Source: Syntrophobacteraceae bacterium (GTDB taxonomy: Bacteria > Desulfobacterota > Syntrophobacteria > Syntrophobacterales > Syntrophobacteraceae). From it: 64,000 bases of DNA. Location of the stretch: assembly GCA_025454175.1 (NCBI GenBank), contig JALOOX010000003.1:62001-126000 (forward strand), in the 5' to 3' direction. The notes under the pieces are model-generated. The model did no database searches and was not told where the DNA came from. It saw only the letters and a program-made list of their open reading frames with translations. Below, in pieces: positions 20,923 to 29,478 of this stretch. Made by a program: the position numbers and the translations under genes. How positions within the stretch are numbered: position 1 is the first letter of the stretch; each line of letters begins with the position of its first letter.

Positions 20923-21417
20923 TCAGGCCATTGCCTTCAAAGCTCCCTTGAGCTTCTCTCGGTCATCGAAGTGGTGAAACAAGCCCTCATTCCTGATGTA
21001 GAGAATCGCACGAAGGATGCTCTATTTTTCATCCATCCAGTTGACAGCTTTCCAGTCCACCTTCAACCCCGGCAGGTCAATGTTGGAATCAACTGCAATG
21101 ACTCCCCCCATGAGAAGGGCATCACAGAAATAGACAATGTAGGATGTTGGGTCTGTATTGATCTTGCCTCCAAATAAACTGTCGAAGTTTTTCACGCCCA
21201 CCTTGTTCCTGATGAAAAGATCGTGAGTCATCTGCCCAAGGTCATCCAGGGAAGCACAGGTGGATACGGCGGTCTTGAATGCCGTAACGCGCTTGATTCC
21301 ATGGGACCCATGACCGGATCCCTTCAGGTACCTTTCGCAATATTCACAATCAGGTTCTCCTCGTGAAGGCAGGGGCCATGCGGCGGAAATGGCGTGCCAT
21401 CGATGCTTGCGACACCT
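20923..21417 (-). pseudogene. decayed ORF with in-frame amber codon, downstream of the effector candidate
   Basis: One minus-strand frame stays open from 21417 to 20923 apart from a single TAG at 21022-21024. Before it the product reads as protein (EPDCEYCERYLKGSG... up to NWMDEK); after it the same frame continues with a protein-like tail (SILRAILYIRNEGLFHHF...) to TGA. The only ATG is at 21231, so the N-terminal part, which has a CxxC, has no good start. The simplest reading is a gene that lost its start and gained a nonsense mutation. It begins 27 bases beyond the stop of the 829-residue protein, where an immunity gene would be expected. I recognise no family. Confidence 0.5.
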
Positions 21418-21447
21418 TCAAGCTCTCCCGGCGGCGCCGTTGGAGGC

Positions 21448-23937
21448 CTAAGTCAACAGGTTGGCTGCAGGCATGGCCTTGGGGGGGTAGAGCCCCCTGC
21501 CTGCGACAAAGGAGTTGTAGTCGCTGTAGGGACCGTACCAGTGAATGTAGACGTCGAAGACCCCCTCATTGCCCACCCGGTAAACCCTCTCCAGGCTGAA
21601 CCCCAGCTTCACCATTTTCACATCGATACCCAGTTTGAAAAGGGTATGGTCCTTGTTCTCCGTATCCGCGATGCGGTAACGCAACCGCAGGCACTGGAGA
21701 TTCAGGTAAGGCTGTTTCTTGCCGCCCGGCCCAACCCTGCGCTCGAATTCGTCGATGCAATCCCCGATCTCTCCATTGCCTCTGACGGCCCCCTTGCCCT
21801 GCATGGGCTTCAAGTCCCCGAGCCCGAAGGCCGCTTCGATGAGGAATGCAGACGGCCTGACCCCCGGAGTCGTCATGGTCCACTCGAAGTTGTCCTGGGC
21901 TGCATCCAGGAAAGCCCTGAGGTCGGGGACGCTCACGTGGAGAGCCTTGGCGAGGTTTTCAAGGTAGGTTTTCATGCTGCGGAATTCGTAGATCGTGTTG
22001 AGCAGAACGAAAACATCGCCGCGCAGCCGCAGGAATTCAAGGCGGCACTTGTTCCTGAGGCGCATGACGGCCTTGGCCCTGGGATTGTCCCTGGCGTGGG
22101 TTTGCTGCCATTCGATGATGTTGCGATAAATATCGGCAAGAAGATCGGTCCTGATCCTGCACTCATCGATGAGCGTCTTGAAAAGCGCCTCATCGGTTGG
22201 ACACAGGGTCCGCAAGGCAGGCTCCACCGTTGCCGCGGGTCCCTGCCACGGCTTCTGATTGCACCGCTTCAGATAAGCTCCCAGGGCGTTGTCGACATCC
22301 TTGATCTTTCGGCGGGGGTGGTTCCAGCCCGCGATGTAACTCTCGGCGATGAACATCTCGACGGTGGGCAGTCTCACGCTGTTTGCCAGGAGAATGGAGA
22401 TGGCCCTCTGCTTCATCTCGTTGACCTGTTCGGGCGACGGCTCCTTGTAGCCGCGGGCCGATTCAAACCTGGACTGCAGCAGGTCACGGTTGCTGTAATA
22501 TCGAATCAGGTTCTGGGGGCACACCGACTGGCCCTGGATCAACCCTGAGCCCGGCCAGAACTTCTTGTCGGTTCGGGTCCAGTAAGCCACCGCGGTCCTG
22601 TAGGACATGGAGTTGAGGACCTCGAACTTCTTCTCCATCTTCCCCTTGAGCTTGAGAGACAGACTCTCGAGGGGATCGAATTCCAGGGAAATCCCCTCCT
22701 CATCCTCATCCTCGTCCTCACTGCCTCCCTTGGTGAAAGCCGTCTTGGCGATCTTCAACGGCAGCCCGGAGATCTTACTCGCGGGCTCCAGGTCCACCGA
22801 GCTGACCACGCCCCCCGTGACCTTTTTCAATTGCCCCTCTCCCATCTCCTTGGGGCTGACAAAACCGCGGGAAATCTCCCCGGCCTCATCCTTGGCGGTC
22901 TCAGCCAAACCCAGCTCGATCTCCGCCGTGATGCCGATCAAGGTCCCACCCACCTGCTTGTAGGTGATCACGGTGTCCTGGGTGCAGATGATTCCGGCCG
23001 CCGTCGGCGTCTGGACCCTGTACAAGGTGCACTTGAGCATGCCCTTGATTTCGGGCAGCTGCAGAGTCGCTCCCCATTTGGCTCCCGGCCCGTAACCCTC
23101 TTCGGACTTCCCCGCGCTCACCGACGCGCTGGCGCTGATCCCGGCCTTGGCATCCCCCGTATGCGTCCAGAGGCGCAGAGAGCAGTAAGGGTTGAAATCC
23201 ATGCCGCCGTTTCCGGCCAAGACCCTTTTTTCCTTGGCGATGAAACCCACCACATCCTTTTCGATGTTGGCCTTGCCCCGCTCGTACCAGTGGGGCTCCA
23301 GATCGCATGTGGAGATATAGGTGCCCTCGTATCCCGCGCCGGCGTAGCCGGTGATCTTGGCTTCGAAGCCCAGGGAGATGGACTCCACATCCACGAGGGG
23401 AACCATGTTGGATGCTTTGATCCCGGCCTCGGCCTCGATGCCCACCTTCATGGAAGTCCAGGCACCCGTCATTCGGCTCAAGCACACCGGCAGGCCGCGG
23501 TGCTGATCATCGGGGGCCCACCGGGTGTATTCGGGATGCCCTCGAAAACCGTCAAAATCCTCCAGGCTGTTCCCCTGGAATTCCAGGACCATGAAACGGT
23601 ATGGCGCCCTCTTTGCGGCGAGGCTGCCGCCCAGGGAGGCGGTCAGGGGGGAGCCTGGCAGGAATACCTGAGCAATATCCACCTTGAGGTTCGCCGAAGC
23701 CCCCATCCCCAGGGTCTCGTAGGCCGTGTTCACCTGACCCCGGAAGTCGAAGCCGGTGGCCATGAAGTAGTCGAGCTTCTCCCGACTGGGGATTGCCCCG
23801 GTGGGGGCTTCATAATGCCCCTTGATGATGGGCTCACGGGCTTTTTTCACCCCCGCCTCGAAGTGCTTCTCCATTCCCCGGGTGGTGGGGACAAAAATAT
23901 CCTTGATTTCCTCCCACAGATCAGCCCACTTACCCAT
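21448..23937 (-). CDS. 829-residue T6SS-locus protein of unknown function (candidate effector)
   Basis: I do not recognise this protein. It starts at ATG after AAGGAG. The first ~400 residues are Gly/Ala/Ser-rich with alternating hydrophobic strands (ITGYAGAGYEGTYIST, KAGISASASVSAGK), suggesting a large beta-rich domain. An acidic stretch EDEDEDEEG ~408-416 divides it from a helical, Arg/Leu-rich middle ~430-690. The last ~80 residues are again strand-like (VYRVGNEGVFDVYIHWYGPYSDYN). No signal peptide, transmembrane segment or catalytic motif I can name. It follows the zinc-ribbon protein by 24 bases and sits inside the T6SS operon between tssA and tssH. Size, position and the small ORF after it fit a T6SS cargo protein, but a structural role cannot be excluded. 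Confidence 0.6.
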   Translation of the reverse strand: MGKWADLWEEIKDIFVPTTRGMEKHFEAGVKKAREPIIKGHYEAPTGAIPSREKLDYFMATGFDFRGQVNTAYETLGMGASANLKVDIAQVFLPGSPLTASLGGSLAAKRAPYRFMVLEFQGNSLEDFDGFRGHPEYTRWAPDDQHRGLPVCLSRMTGAWTSMKVGIEAEAGIKASNMVPLVDVESISLGFEAKITGYAGAGYEGTYISTCDLEPHWYERGKANIEKDVVGFIAKEKRVLAGNGGMDFNPYCSLRLWTHTGDAKAGISASASVSAGKSEEGYGPGAKWGATLQLPEIKGMLKCTLYRVQTPTAAGIICTQDTVITYKQVGGTLIGITAEIELGLAETAKDEAGEISRGFVSPKEMGEGQLKKVTGGVVSSVDLEPASKISGLPLKIAKTAFTKGGSEDEDEDEEGISLEFDPLESLSLKLKGKMEKKFEVLNSMSYRTAVAYWTRTDKKFWPGSGLIQGQSVCPQNLIRYYSNRDLLQSRFESARGYKEPSPEQVNEMKQRAISILLANSVRLPTVEMFIAESYIAGWNHPRRKIKDVDNALGAYLKRCNQKPWQGPAATVEPALRTLCPTDEALFKTLIDECRIRTDLLADIYRNIIEWQQTHARDNPRAKAVMRLRNKCRLEFLRLRGDVFVLLNTIYEFRSMKTYLENLAKALHVSVPDLRAFLDAAQDNFEWTMTTPGVRPSAFLIEAAFGLGDLKPMQGKGAVRGNGEIGDCIDEFERRVGPGGKKQPYLNLQCLRLRYRIADTENKDHTLFKLGIDVKMVKLGFSLERVYRVGNEGVFDVYIHWYGPYSDYNSFVAGRGLYPPKAMPAANLLT

Positions 23938-23961
23938 GTCATCTCCTTGTTTCGACAGTCA

Positions 23962-24771
23962 CTACGATCCCCCGTGACTGGATCGGGATACGAACCGCGT
24001 CCTCAGTTCCTCCATGCGCTTGCGATGCCGCCCCTGGGATATCTCCAGGGCCAGCTCCCCATCCGTGGCCAGACAGGCACTGCAGAGGCTGAAACCGCTT
24101 CGCACTTCCAAACGGTCCGCTGGAACGGACTTCCCGCAGCAATCGCATTCCCCCGGGGAAAGAGAAGGGCGTTCTTCAGTATGTCCCAGGTCAACCGCCA
24201 CGGCCTCCGAAGGTGATGGGCTCAGAGCGGGCGGTGAGGAAACAGGAGTCGAGTAGTAGCAGTCCGGACAGAGCAGCTCACCCTCGAAGACCTTCCCCGC
24301 ACGCTCCAGTATCCGTTTCCCGCAGCGCCCGCAGAGCGCCGTTCTTCCCAGACTGAGCCGGGTCTGAATGACGAGGGGGACGGCTTCATCCTCTTGATGG
24401 GAGCTCGCCGCCGGTCCAGGTTCCTCCGCTTCAACCTCCTCCTGATCCGTGGGCCTGGAGGTCGTTACGGACAGATCACGTCGACATTCCTCGCAGAACA
24501 GCCATGGTCCAAGACGCCAGCCCGCCCCCGGAGTCAACGCCTTGCCGCACAGGTGGCACCCGTTGGTGTCGTCAGCCCCTGTCGAGGCCCCCGATGCGGC
24601 TGCCTCGTCCAGGTCCGACGGCGAAGTCCCGGAAGATTCCGGCAGTTCGATGGTGCCGGCCCCTGGCCGAGGTTCCAGCAGCTCCTCGAAACAGGCCTCG
24701 CAGAACGTCCATTGGGCGACCTGCCGCCCCTCACCAGCCGCCATTTCCTTGCCGCATGCCTTGCAGTTCAT
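23962..24771 (-). CDS. protein with four zinc-ribbon-like CxxC modules, T6SS-associated
   Basis: A 269-residue protein built from four similar modules, each with two CxxC pairs: CKACGKEM/FCEACF, CHLCGKAL/FCEECR, CGRCGKRI/LCPDCY and CDCCGKSV/LCSACL. The modules are joined by acidic, Pro/Ser-rich linkers. Each could bind one Zn2+ or another metal; the pattern resembles LIM-like or double zinc ribbons used for protein contacts. I prefer the ATG at 24771, which begins the first module exactly (MNCKACGKE); a TTG 11 codons upstream is the alternative. It lies 46 bases after tssA and 24 before the 829-residue protein, so an adaptor or chaperone role for that protein is a reasonable guess. Confidence 0.7.
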   Translation of the reverse strand: MNCKACGKEMAAGEGRQVAQWTFCEACFEELLEPRPGAGTIELPESSGTSPSDLDEAAASGASTGADDTNGCHLCGKALTPGAGWRLGPWLFCEECRRDLSVTTSRPTDQEEVEAEEPGPAASSHQEDEAVPLVIQTRLSLGRTALCGRCGKRILERAGKVFEGELLCPDCYYSTPVSSPPALSPSPSEAVAVDLGHTEERPSLSPGECDCCGKSVPADRLEVRSGFSLCSACLATDGELALEISQGRHRKRMEELRTRFVSRSSHGGS

Positions 24772-24817
24772 CACATCTCGCTTCCAAAGAAATTGAACGT
24801 CCAAGGATCACAAGCCA

Positions 24818-25822
24818 CTACAGGTCGGCAAATCCATCCGGGTCCACCCTGTACAGCTCTCGAAGCACCTGCCACTCCACGCCCTCCTTGTCGTAGCCGT
24901 AGTTGGAAATCTCTCCGATATGAACCGCCATGAGCCGAAAGAACCGACCAAAGAGTCTCGGGAAATAGACCCTGGGATCGAACTGGTTGAGGCACTCCAT
25001 GACATCGTCCGCCACCAGGGCCGCCAGGTTGTACTTCCCGTCCGTAACAAGCCGCTCGAAAACACTCAGCTTGTGCATGAGCTCCTTGAGGTGATGGGAG
25101 CCCTCCACACAGACAACGTCCTCGGACTCGGCAATCAAAAGCCGGGAAGATGTGGCTCCCCTCGCGGAACCCCTCGGAAAGGCAATGTCCTCCCGGGAAG
25201 ACGCCTCCGGAGTGGGCTCGCTTTCCTCGTCGATGGCGAAATCCGCCTGGGGCTCCTCCTCCACTTCCCGGGTGACCAGCCGTTGAAAAGCTTCGAGCCA
25301 CCCGCCGATCTTCACCAGCCCATCCATCACCGGCGTGCCGGCCTCTCCCAGAACCGCACCCAACTGGCGCCGCAGTGCTTCGAGCGCTTCGAGGCATTCC
25401 CCCACGTCCTCGCTGGACACCTGGGTCTGCCATTGGCTCCAGAGATCGCCGCGCTTCCCTTCCTCATGCTGGAGCTTCTTGAGGAGCTGGTTGGTCAGCC
25501 ATCGCAGGCTTGTCTGGGCTTGCTTCTCCTTCTTGACAGCGGGTCCGAGGGCCTCCCAGTTTTCCTCCAGAACAGAGGAGAGACTTTGGAAGACGAGGGC
25601 AAGACCCGGGATCCCCCGTTCCAGAAAGACCCCGTAGAAGAAGAAGCCGATGATCCGAACATCGAAGATGGATTCCTCCAGGATGCTCTGTGCCGCCTGG
25701 GCCGCTTCCCAGTAGGCGGCATCCTGGACAAGGGTGCCGATTTCGTCCAGCCGCGGGTCCGTTGTGTCCAGGCCGGGGTTTTCAACTATTTGCCATTTTC
25801 CACTGAGCAGTTCCGGATTCAC
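24818..25822 (-). CDS. tssA: T6SS protein TssA (ImpA N-terminal domain)
   Basis: A 334-residue TssA, which primes or caps tail assembly. The N-terminal ImpA-like domain ~15-120 is seen in DPRLDEIGTLVQDAAYWEAA, followed by IFDVRIIGFFFYGVFLERGI. A charged linker ~200-235 precedes a C-terminal helical domain (SVFERLVTDGKYNLAALVADDVM) ending with a VDPDGF motif. Starts at GTG with GGAGGAAG upstream. It follows tssG by 23 bases. Which TssA subclass it belongs to is uncertain. Confidence 0.8.
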   Translation of the reverse strand: MNPELLSGKWQIVENPGLDTTDPRLDEIGTLVQDAAYWEAAQAAQSILEESIFDVRIIGFFFYGVFLERGIPGLALVFQSLSSVLEENWEALGPAVKKEKQAQTSLRWLTNQLLKKLQHEEGKRGDLWSQWQTQVSSEDVGECLEALEALRRQLGAVLGEAGTPVMDGLVKIGGWLEAFQRLVTREVEEEPQADFAIDEESEPTPEASSREDIAFPRGSARGATSSRLLIAESEDVVCVEGSHHLKELMHKLSVFERLVTDGKYNLAALVADDVMECLNQFDPRVYFPRLFGRFFRLMAVHIGEISNYGYDKEGVEWQVLRELYRVDPDGFADL

Positions 25823-25845
25823 ACGATCTTCCTCCTCCCGACTCG

Positions 25846-26694
25846 TTATTGAATTTGCCCCGAGAAGACGAGCACCCGCCGCGCCTGTGCCTGTGCACCG
25901 CGCAGCATGTCATAGCCGAGGTAGCTTTCCCCATGGAGCTTCGCCCAGCTGGTCTGTGCACGGATGACCAGAAAGATTTCGACGGTGAGCCCCATGGAGT
26001 GCAGCAGGGGCAGCATGCGAGCTTCGAAGCGCCGGCGAATGGCCTTGGGCCAGGGCTCCCTCTGGGCCGTACGCTCTTCGAAGGCAAAAAACGTGATCCG
26101 CTTCCCGTAAACCGGAACCGAGGCGCGCTTGCCGAAGACGCAATCGCCCCCCAGGGAAGCCTTGCCCAGGACGATGTGGCCGGTTTCCAGGGACCGGCTC
26201 AGAACGGCCTTCTCGACCTGAACCTCCAGCTCGGGAAAGACCAGGCGGCACAGCCAGTGGAGGCTGCCGCGGGATTTGAGATCCAGCATGCGCAGTCGAT
26301 CCCGCTTGGCCTGCTCCCAGTCCGGAAAGAAGGCACCGTTCAGCTCCGGATAGGAGCTCAGAACGAATTGCCGCAAAATGGGATGATCGAAAAAGCCGAT
26401 AAAATCGGCGAACGCCCCAGCGTCCAGCATGCCCTCGTCGAGCTTCTGCAGAAAGTAGCTCGGCAGGGGAGTCTGGGGACCGAGGAGTCCCAGGTGGAGG
26501 GAAATCGTGACCCTGCGGATGGGATCGGACTGAAACTGGATTCCCTGAATGAGGCATGGCTGTGATGCCGTTCCCGCCTGGCCTCTGAAGAAGATCTCGT
26601 CGAGCTCATAGCCCGCGGATCGAAGCAAATGGAGGAGGGAGACGGGATCGAATGCATGAATGTTCTTAGAAATCCTCGTTTCCAACGCATTCAT
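25846..26694 (-). CDS. tssG: T6SS baseplate protein TssG
   Basis: A 282-residue TssG (ImpH/VasB). Hallmarks: N-terminal FDPVSLLHLLR, the strand-loop HLGLLGPQTPLPSYF typical of the family, the following DFIGFFDHPILRQF, and a C-terminal barrel ending in LGYDMLRGAQAQARRVLVF. With TssE, F and K it forms the wedge that docks the tail on the membrane complex. Its ATG overlaps the stop of the upstream small gene (ATGA), so it is translationally coupled to it; tssF lies further upstream instead of adjacent. Confidence 0.85.
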   Translation of the reverse strand: MNALETRISKNIHAFDPVSLLHLLRSAGYELDEIFFRGQAGTASQPCLIQGIQFQSDPIRRVTISLHLGLLGPQTPLPSYFLQKLDEGMLDAGAFADFIGFFDHPILRQFVLSSYPELNGAFFPDWEQAKRDRLRMLDLKSRGSLHWLCRLVFPELEVQVEKAVLSRSLETGHIVLGKASLGGDCVFGKRASVPVYGKRITFFAFEERTAQREPWPKAIRRRFEARMLPLLHSMGLTVEIFLVIRAQTSWAKLHGESYLGYDMLRGAQAQARRVLVFSGQIQ

Positions 26695-27092
26695 GGAGCT
26701 TTAGCCCCCCGAGTCGCACCAGACCTGTCTTCGGGCTCGGCGAGCTCCAGCGCCTCGATCATGTCCTCCAGGTCGTCGCACAGTCGAGATGCCGACAGGA
26801 CAAGCTCCTGCAGTTGCTCCGGTCCGCGGGATGAATCGGGCTCCAGGGGATGGATTACATCGACCAGGGTGTCCAGCGACTGGAGCAGCGCATCGAGGGG
26901 AATCCTCCGCTGCGCCGAGAAGCGCCGCGAAATCATCGCCTTCAGCCGTTGGAGGACTTCCCTCGCCTCCAGCGCGGGCTCTTCCGGCGGGTGCGCTTCC
27001 TGCCGGGCTTCAGCGGAAGAGCCCGCCTGCCTTTCGCTCCAGCTCCTGCGCAACCGTTCCACCGAAAACAGATCGTCCAAACGCTGGCTCAT
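26691..27092 (-). CDS. small T6SS-operon protein coupled to tssG, unknown function
   Basis: A 133-residue hydrophilic, mostly helical protein beginning MSQRLDDLFSVERLRRSW. A Ser/Glu/Pro-rich low-complexity part ~18-45 is followed by two or three amphipathic helices (ALLQSLDTLVDVIHPL, LCDDLEDMIEALELAE). I start it at 27092, which leaves a 31-base gap after tssL and has GGAGG upstream; longer in-frame versions overlap tssL. Stop and tssG start overlap by four bases, implying stoichiometric synthesis with the baseplate. I know no family for it. Confidence 0.65.
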   Translation of the reverse strand: MSQRLDDLFSVERLRRSWSERQAGSSAEARQEAHPPEEPALEAREVLQRLKAMISRRFSAQRRIPLDALLQSLDTLVDVIHPLEPDSSRGPEQLQELVLSASRLCDDLEDMIEALELAEPEDRSGATRGAKAP

Positions 27093-27123
27093 GGTGCTGC
27101 CGTTCCTCCGGATCTTCAACGCG

Positions 27124-27801
27124 TCATCGCATGGGGTCCCAGATGCGTCCCACAGCCAGCAGGACCAGGTAAGCGAGGAAGATCGCCGCACCGGCGCCGG
27201 CATAATGCCAGTAAGGGGAACGGGTCTTGTCGAGGGCGATGACGGCGGGCCGCTCGGGGACGGTCAATTCCCAGGAGGCAACGGGTATCTTCATCTGAAG
27301 CCGCTCCATATATTCGTTCCTTGTGATCGGACTGCTCTCGTACCGCCCCAGGAACCCGCTCTTGAGGCAGAAAAGGAAGACTTCATAAATGAAGGGGAGC
27401 GTCGTCGGCTTCACCAGGAGGTCATCGACCGTTTCATAGAAGACCTCCCCGGCATCTTGAATCTGAAACAGCTCCAGCTGCAGCGATGGCCAGGTGAGGT
27501 GGTGCGCCGCCAGATAGCGTGTTTGAACGCATTCATCGCAGTAGGCCACGATGGGAAATAGAACCAGGTAAACGTCACGCTCGGACAGGGTCTCCGAAAG
27601 CCGTGACCTCAGGAGATCGAGCTGGTCGCGCACCGCGCCCCTCACCCGGACCACCATCTCCTCAGCCTCGGAGATCCCTGAAAACCCCTTTTCCTCCTCC
27701 CCGGACCCGGAAGAGGTGCTCCTCAAGGTCTCCAGACTGCCCATCAGGCCCTGGATGGACACCAACGTCTCGTGAACCGCTTCCCAGTGCACATCCTTCA
27801 T
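27124..27801 (-). CDS. tssL: T6SS inner-membrane protein TssL (DotU family)
   Basis: A 225-residue TssL. The cytoplasmic hook domain has family features: LSERDVYLVLFPIVAYCDECV, then ELFQIQDAGEVFYETVDDLL and FLFCLKSGFLGRY. A single C-terminal membrane segment is seen ~200-218 (AGAAIFLAYLVLLAVGRI). No peptidoglycan-binding OmpA extension, and none encoded nearby. TssL partners TssM in the membrane complex, although here tssM is some 10 kb away in the same locus. I use ATG 27801 with AGGGGG upstream; a GTG one codon earlier is possible. Confidence 0.9.
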   Translation of the reverse strand: MKDVHWEAVHETLVSIQGLMGSLETLRSTSSGSGEEEKGFSGISEAEEMVVRVRGAVRDQLDLLRSRLSETLSERDVYLVLFPIVAYCDECVQTRYLAAHHLTWPSLQLELFQIQDAGEVFYETVDDLLVKPTTLPFIYEVFLFCLKSGFLGRYESSPITRNEYMERLQMKIPVASWELTVPERPAVIALDKTRSPYWHYAGAGAAIFLAYLVLLAVGRIWDPMR

Positions 27802-27834
27802 CACTTACCCCCTGATCCCCATTGGGTGCTCCGC

Positions 27835-29463
27835 TCATGCCCGGCCCTGGCCCGGTTCCACCCGGACTTCCACCGCGGCGTCCGCGATCCAGGCATCGAG
27901 AACCTTGCCGATGTGATCCCGGAAAGCTTCGAACAGCCCATCCAGGGATTGATCCGAGCTCTTGAAGGTCAGCGAATACACATGCCTCAGCAAACCGGCC
28001 CCCGGTCCCCCATGAGGCGCGGCTTCCACCTTGACATCCGACAAGTCCTGACAGGCTTTCTGGAAGGGGCCCTGCTGAACGCTCCCAAGGGTGCTCATGA
28101 GCCCCAGAAGATCGTCCCGCTGCAGCGATGTCCTGTTGGCCAGCGTGAACAGGTGCATGAACCCTTCCATATCCTTGAGAAAATGGTTTTCATCATGGGG
28201 TCGCAAATCCCCGAGGATATCCCATTTGACCCCCATCATCTGGCGGCGATAAGGGGCAACCGTTCGCCACTGGAGCACGAGCTCCGAAAACCAGGGCTGC
28301 AGCCAGAGCCCATCGACAGCGATGGTACGCCTGGTGTCGAACGCTTCCGGCAAATGGAGGAGGAGCCTCGAATGTCTCCCACCCCCCTCATCGGAGCTTT
28401 CCTCGATTTCGTAGGTCCCGCTCTCCCCGGAAAGAATCCCTGCCCTCAACGGGACCATCGAGTCCTTGCGGACCTCGTAGACCCCCAGGACCGAATGGAG
28501 GGAAAAGTCGTATTCAGGCTGCCCGTGACGGATGGGATAGGCCTCCACCGTGCCGTCGCAACGGATGGACTGTGCCATGGATCTCTTGAGATTCAGCATG
28601 GGAACCGTGAACAGATGAAAGACATCACGGTTGAGGAGCATCGTCCGGGGCCAGCCCGCATCCAGGTCCAGGGCAATGGAAAACCGTCGCCAGTTGCGCG
28701 GCGGTTGGGGAACGGTCACATGGACGTACAGCTCCTGCTGGGGGTAATGAAAGAAAAGCCGCTCTGTTTCGAGCGGATGGGGTGACTCGTCGTTCTGAGT
28801 ATCCTCGCCGGCAGGGAACGGACCGAACCGGACCCCGCAAGCGGCGCCTGCCGACGAGTCTTCCAGGTCCTCTCCGAAGAAGACCCACCCCGCCGTGAAA
28901 TGCTCTCGGAGCGCGTGGTGAATGCGAAGTGAAGCCAGGTAGTCATTGAGATGATTGAGGTGCAGGCTGAGGGTTCCCACCTCGTCATTCCTCGGATAGG
29001 GCGCGCTGAACTGGAGGATCAGGCGAAACCCGCTCGAGGGGAGCAGAACCGTTTTGACCCCGGTGATCTCGAGGGGCAGGATCCGCAGGTGCCGGCAGGT
29101 GCGGAAGAGAGCAACCCTGCCGTTGGATGCCGTGACCGCGATCTCTGAATTGCCGGGCAATTCAACCCCCTCGGCGAACTGCCCCGTTGGTCTCGCCTGC
29201 AGGATTCCCATGGCCGGCATGGGTGTCAGGAGGAAAGAAAAGAACTGCCTGAAAATCCTCCGGTTGAGGCGAGTCACTTCCCTGACACCGGCGAGTCGGG
29301 TGCGCGCCGAGAAAAAGGCCATGGCTTCGATGAGCCGCTTGACGTCGGGGTCGTCCCTTTCCAGGGGAACGGATGGATGCATGGCCGCATACATCATCCG
29401 GAAGCTCTCCAGGCTGTGCATCTCTTGAAGATAGGCTTCGTACAGCTGCTCATCCACCCGCAT
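27835..29463 (-). CDS. tssF: T6SS baseplate protein TssF
   Basis: A 542-residue TssF (ImpG/VasA). The start MRVDEQLYEAYLQEMHSL and the following DPDVKRLIEAMAFFSARTR are the family opening. The middle domain has LPGNSEIAV and ILPLEITGVK, and the C-terminal domain carries RRQMMGVKWDILGDLRPHDENH. TssF with TssG, E and K forms the baseplate wedge. Length is a little below the commonest ~590 but nothing appears missing. It follows the beta-helix gene by 15 bases and precedes tssL by 33. Confidence 0.9.
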   Translation of the reverse strand: MRVDEQLYEAYLQEMHSLESFRMMYAAMHPSVPLERDDPDVKRLIEAMAFFSARTRLAGVREVTRLNRRIFRQFFSFLLTPMPAMGILQARPTGQFAEGVELPGNSEIAVTASNGRVALFRTCRHLRILPLEITGVKTVLLPSSGFRLILQFSAPYPRNDEVGTLSLHLNHLNDYLASLRIHHALREHFTAGWVFFGEDLEDSSAGAACGVRFGPFPAGEDTQNDESPHPLETERLFFHYPQQELYVHVTVPQPPRNWRRFSIALDLDAGWPRTMLLNRDVFHLFTVPMLNLKRSMAQSIRCDGTVEAYPIRHGQPEYDFSLHSVLGVYEVRKDSMVPLRAGILSGESGTYEIEESSDEGGGRHSRLLLHLPEAFDTRRTIAVDGLWLQPWFSELVLQWRTVAPYRRQMMGVKWDILGDLRPHDENHFLKDMEGFMHLFTLANRTSLQRDDLLGLMSTLGSVQQGPFQKACQDLSDVKVEAAPHGGPGAGLLRHVYSLTFKSSDQSLDGLFEAFRDHIGKVLDAWIADAAVEVRVEPGQGRA

Positions 29464-29478
29464 GGACTTCCCCCGCCC

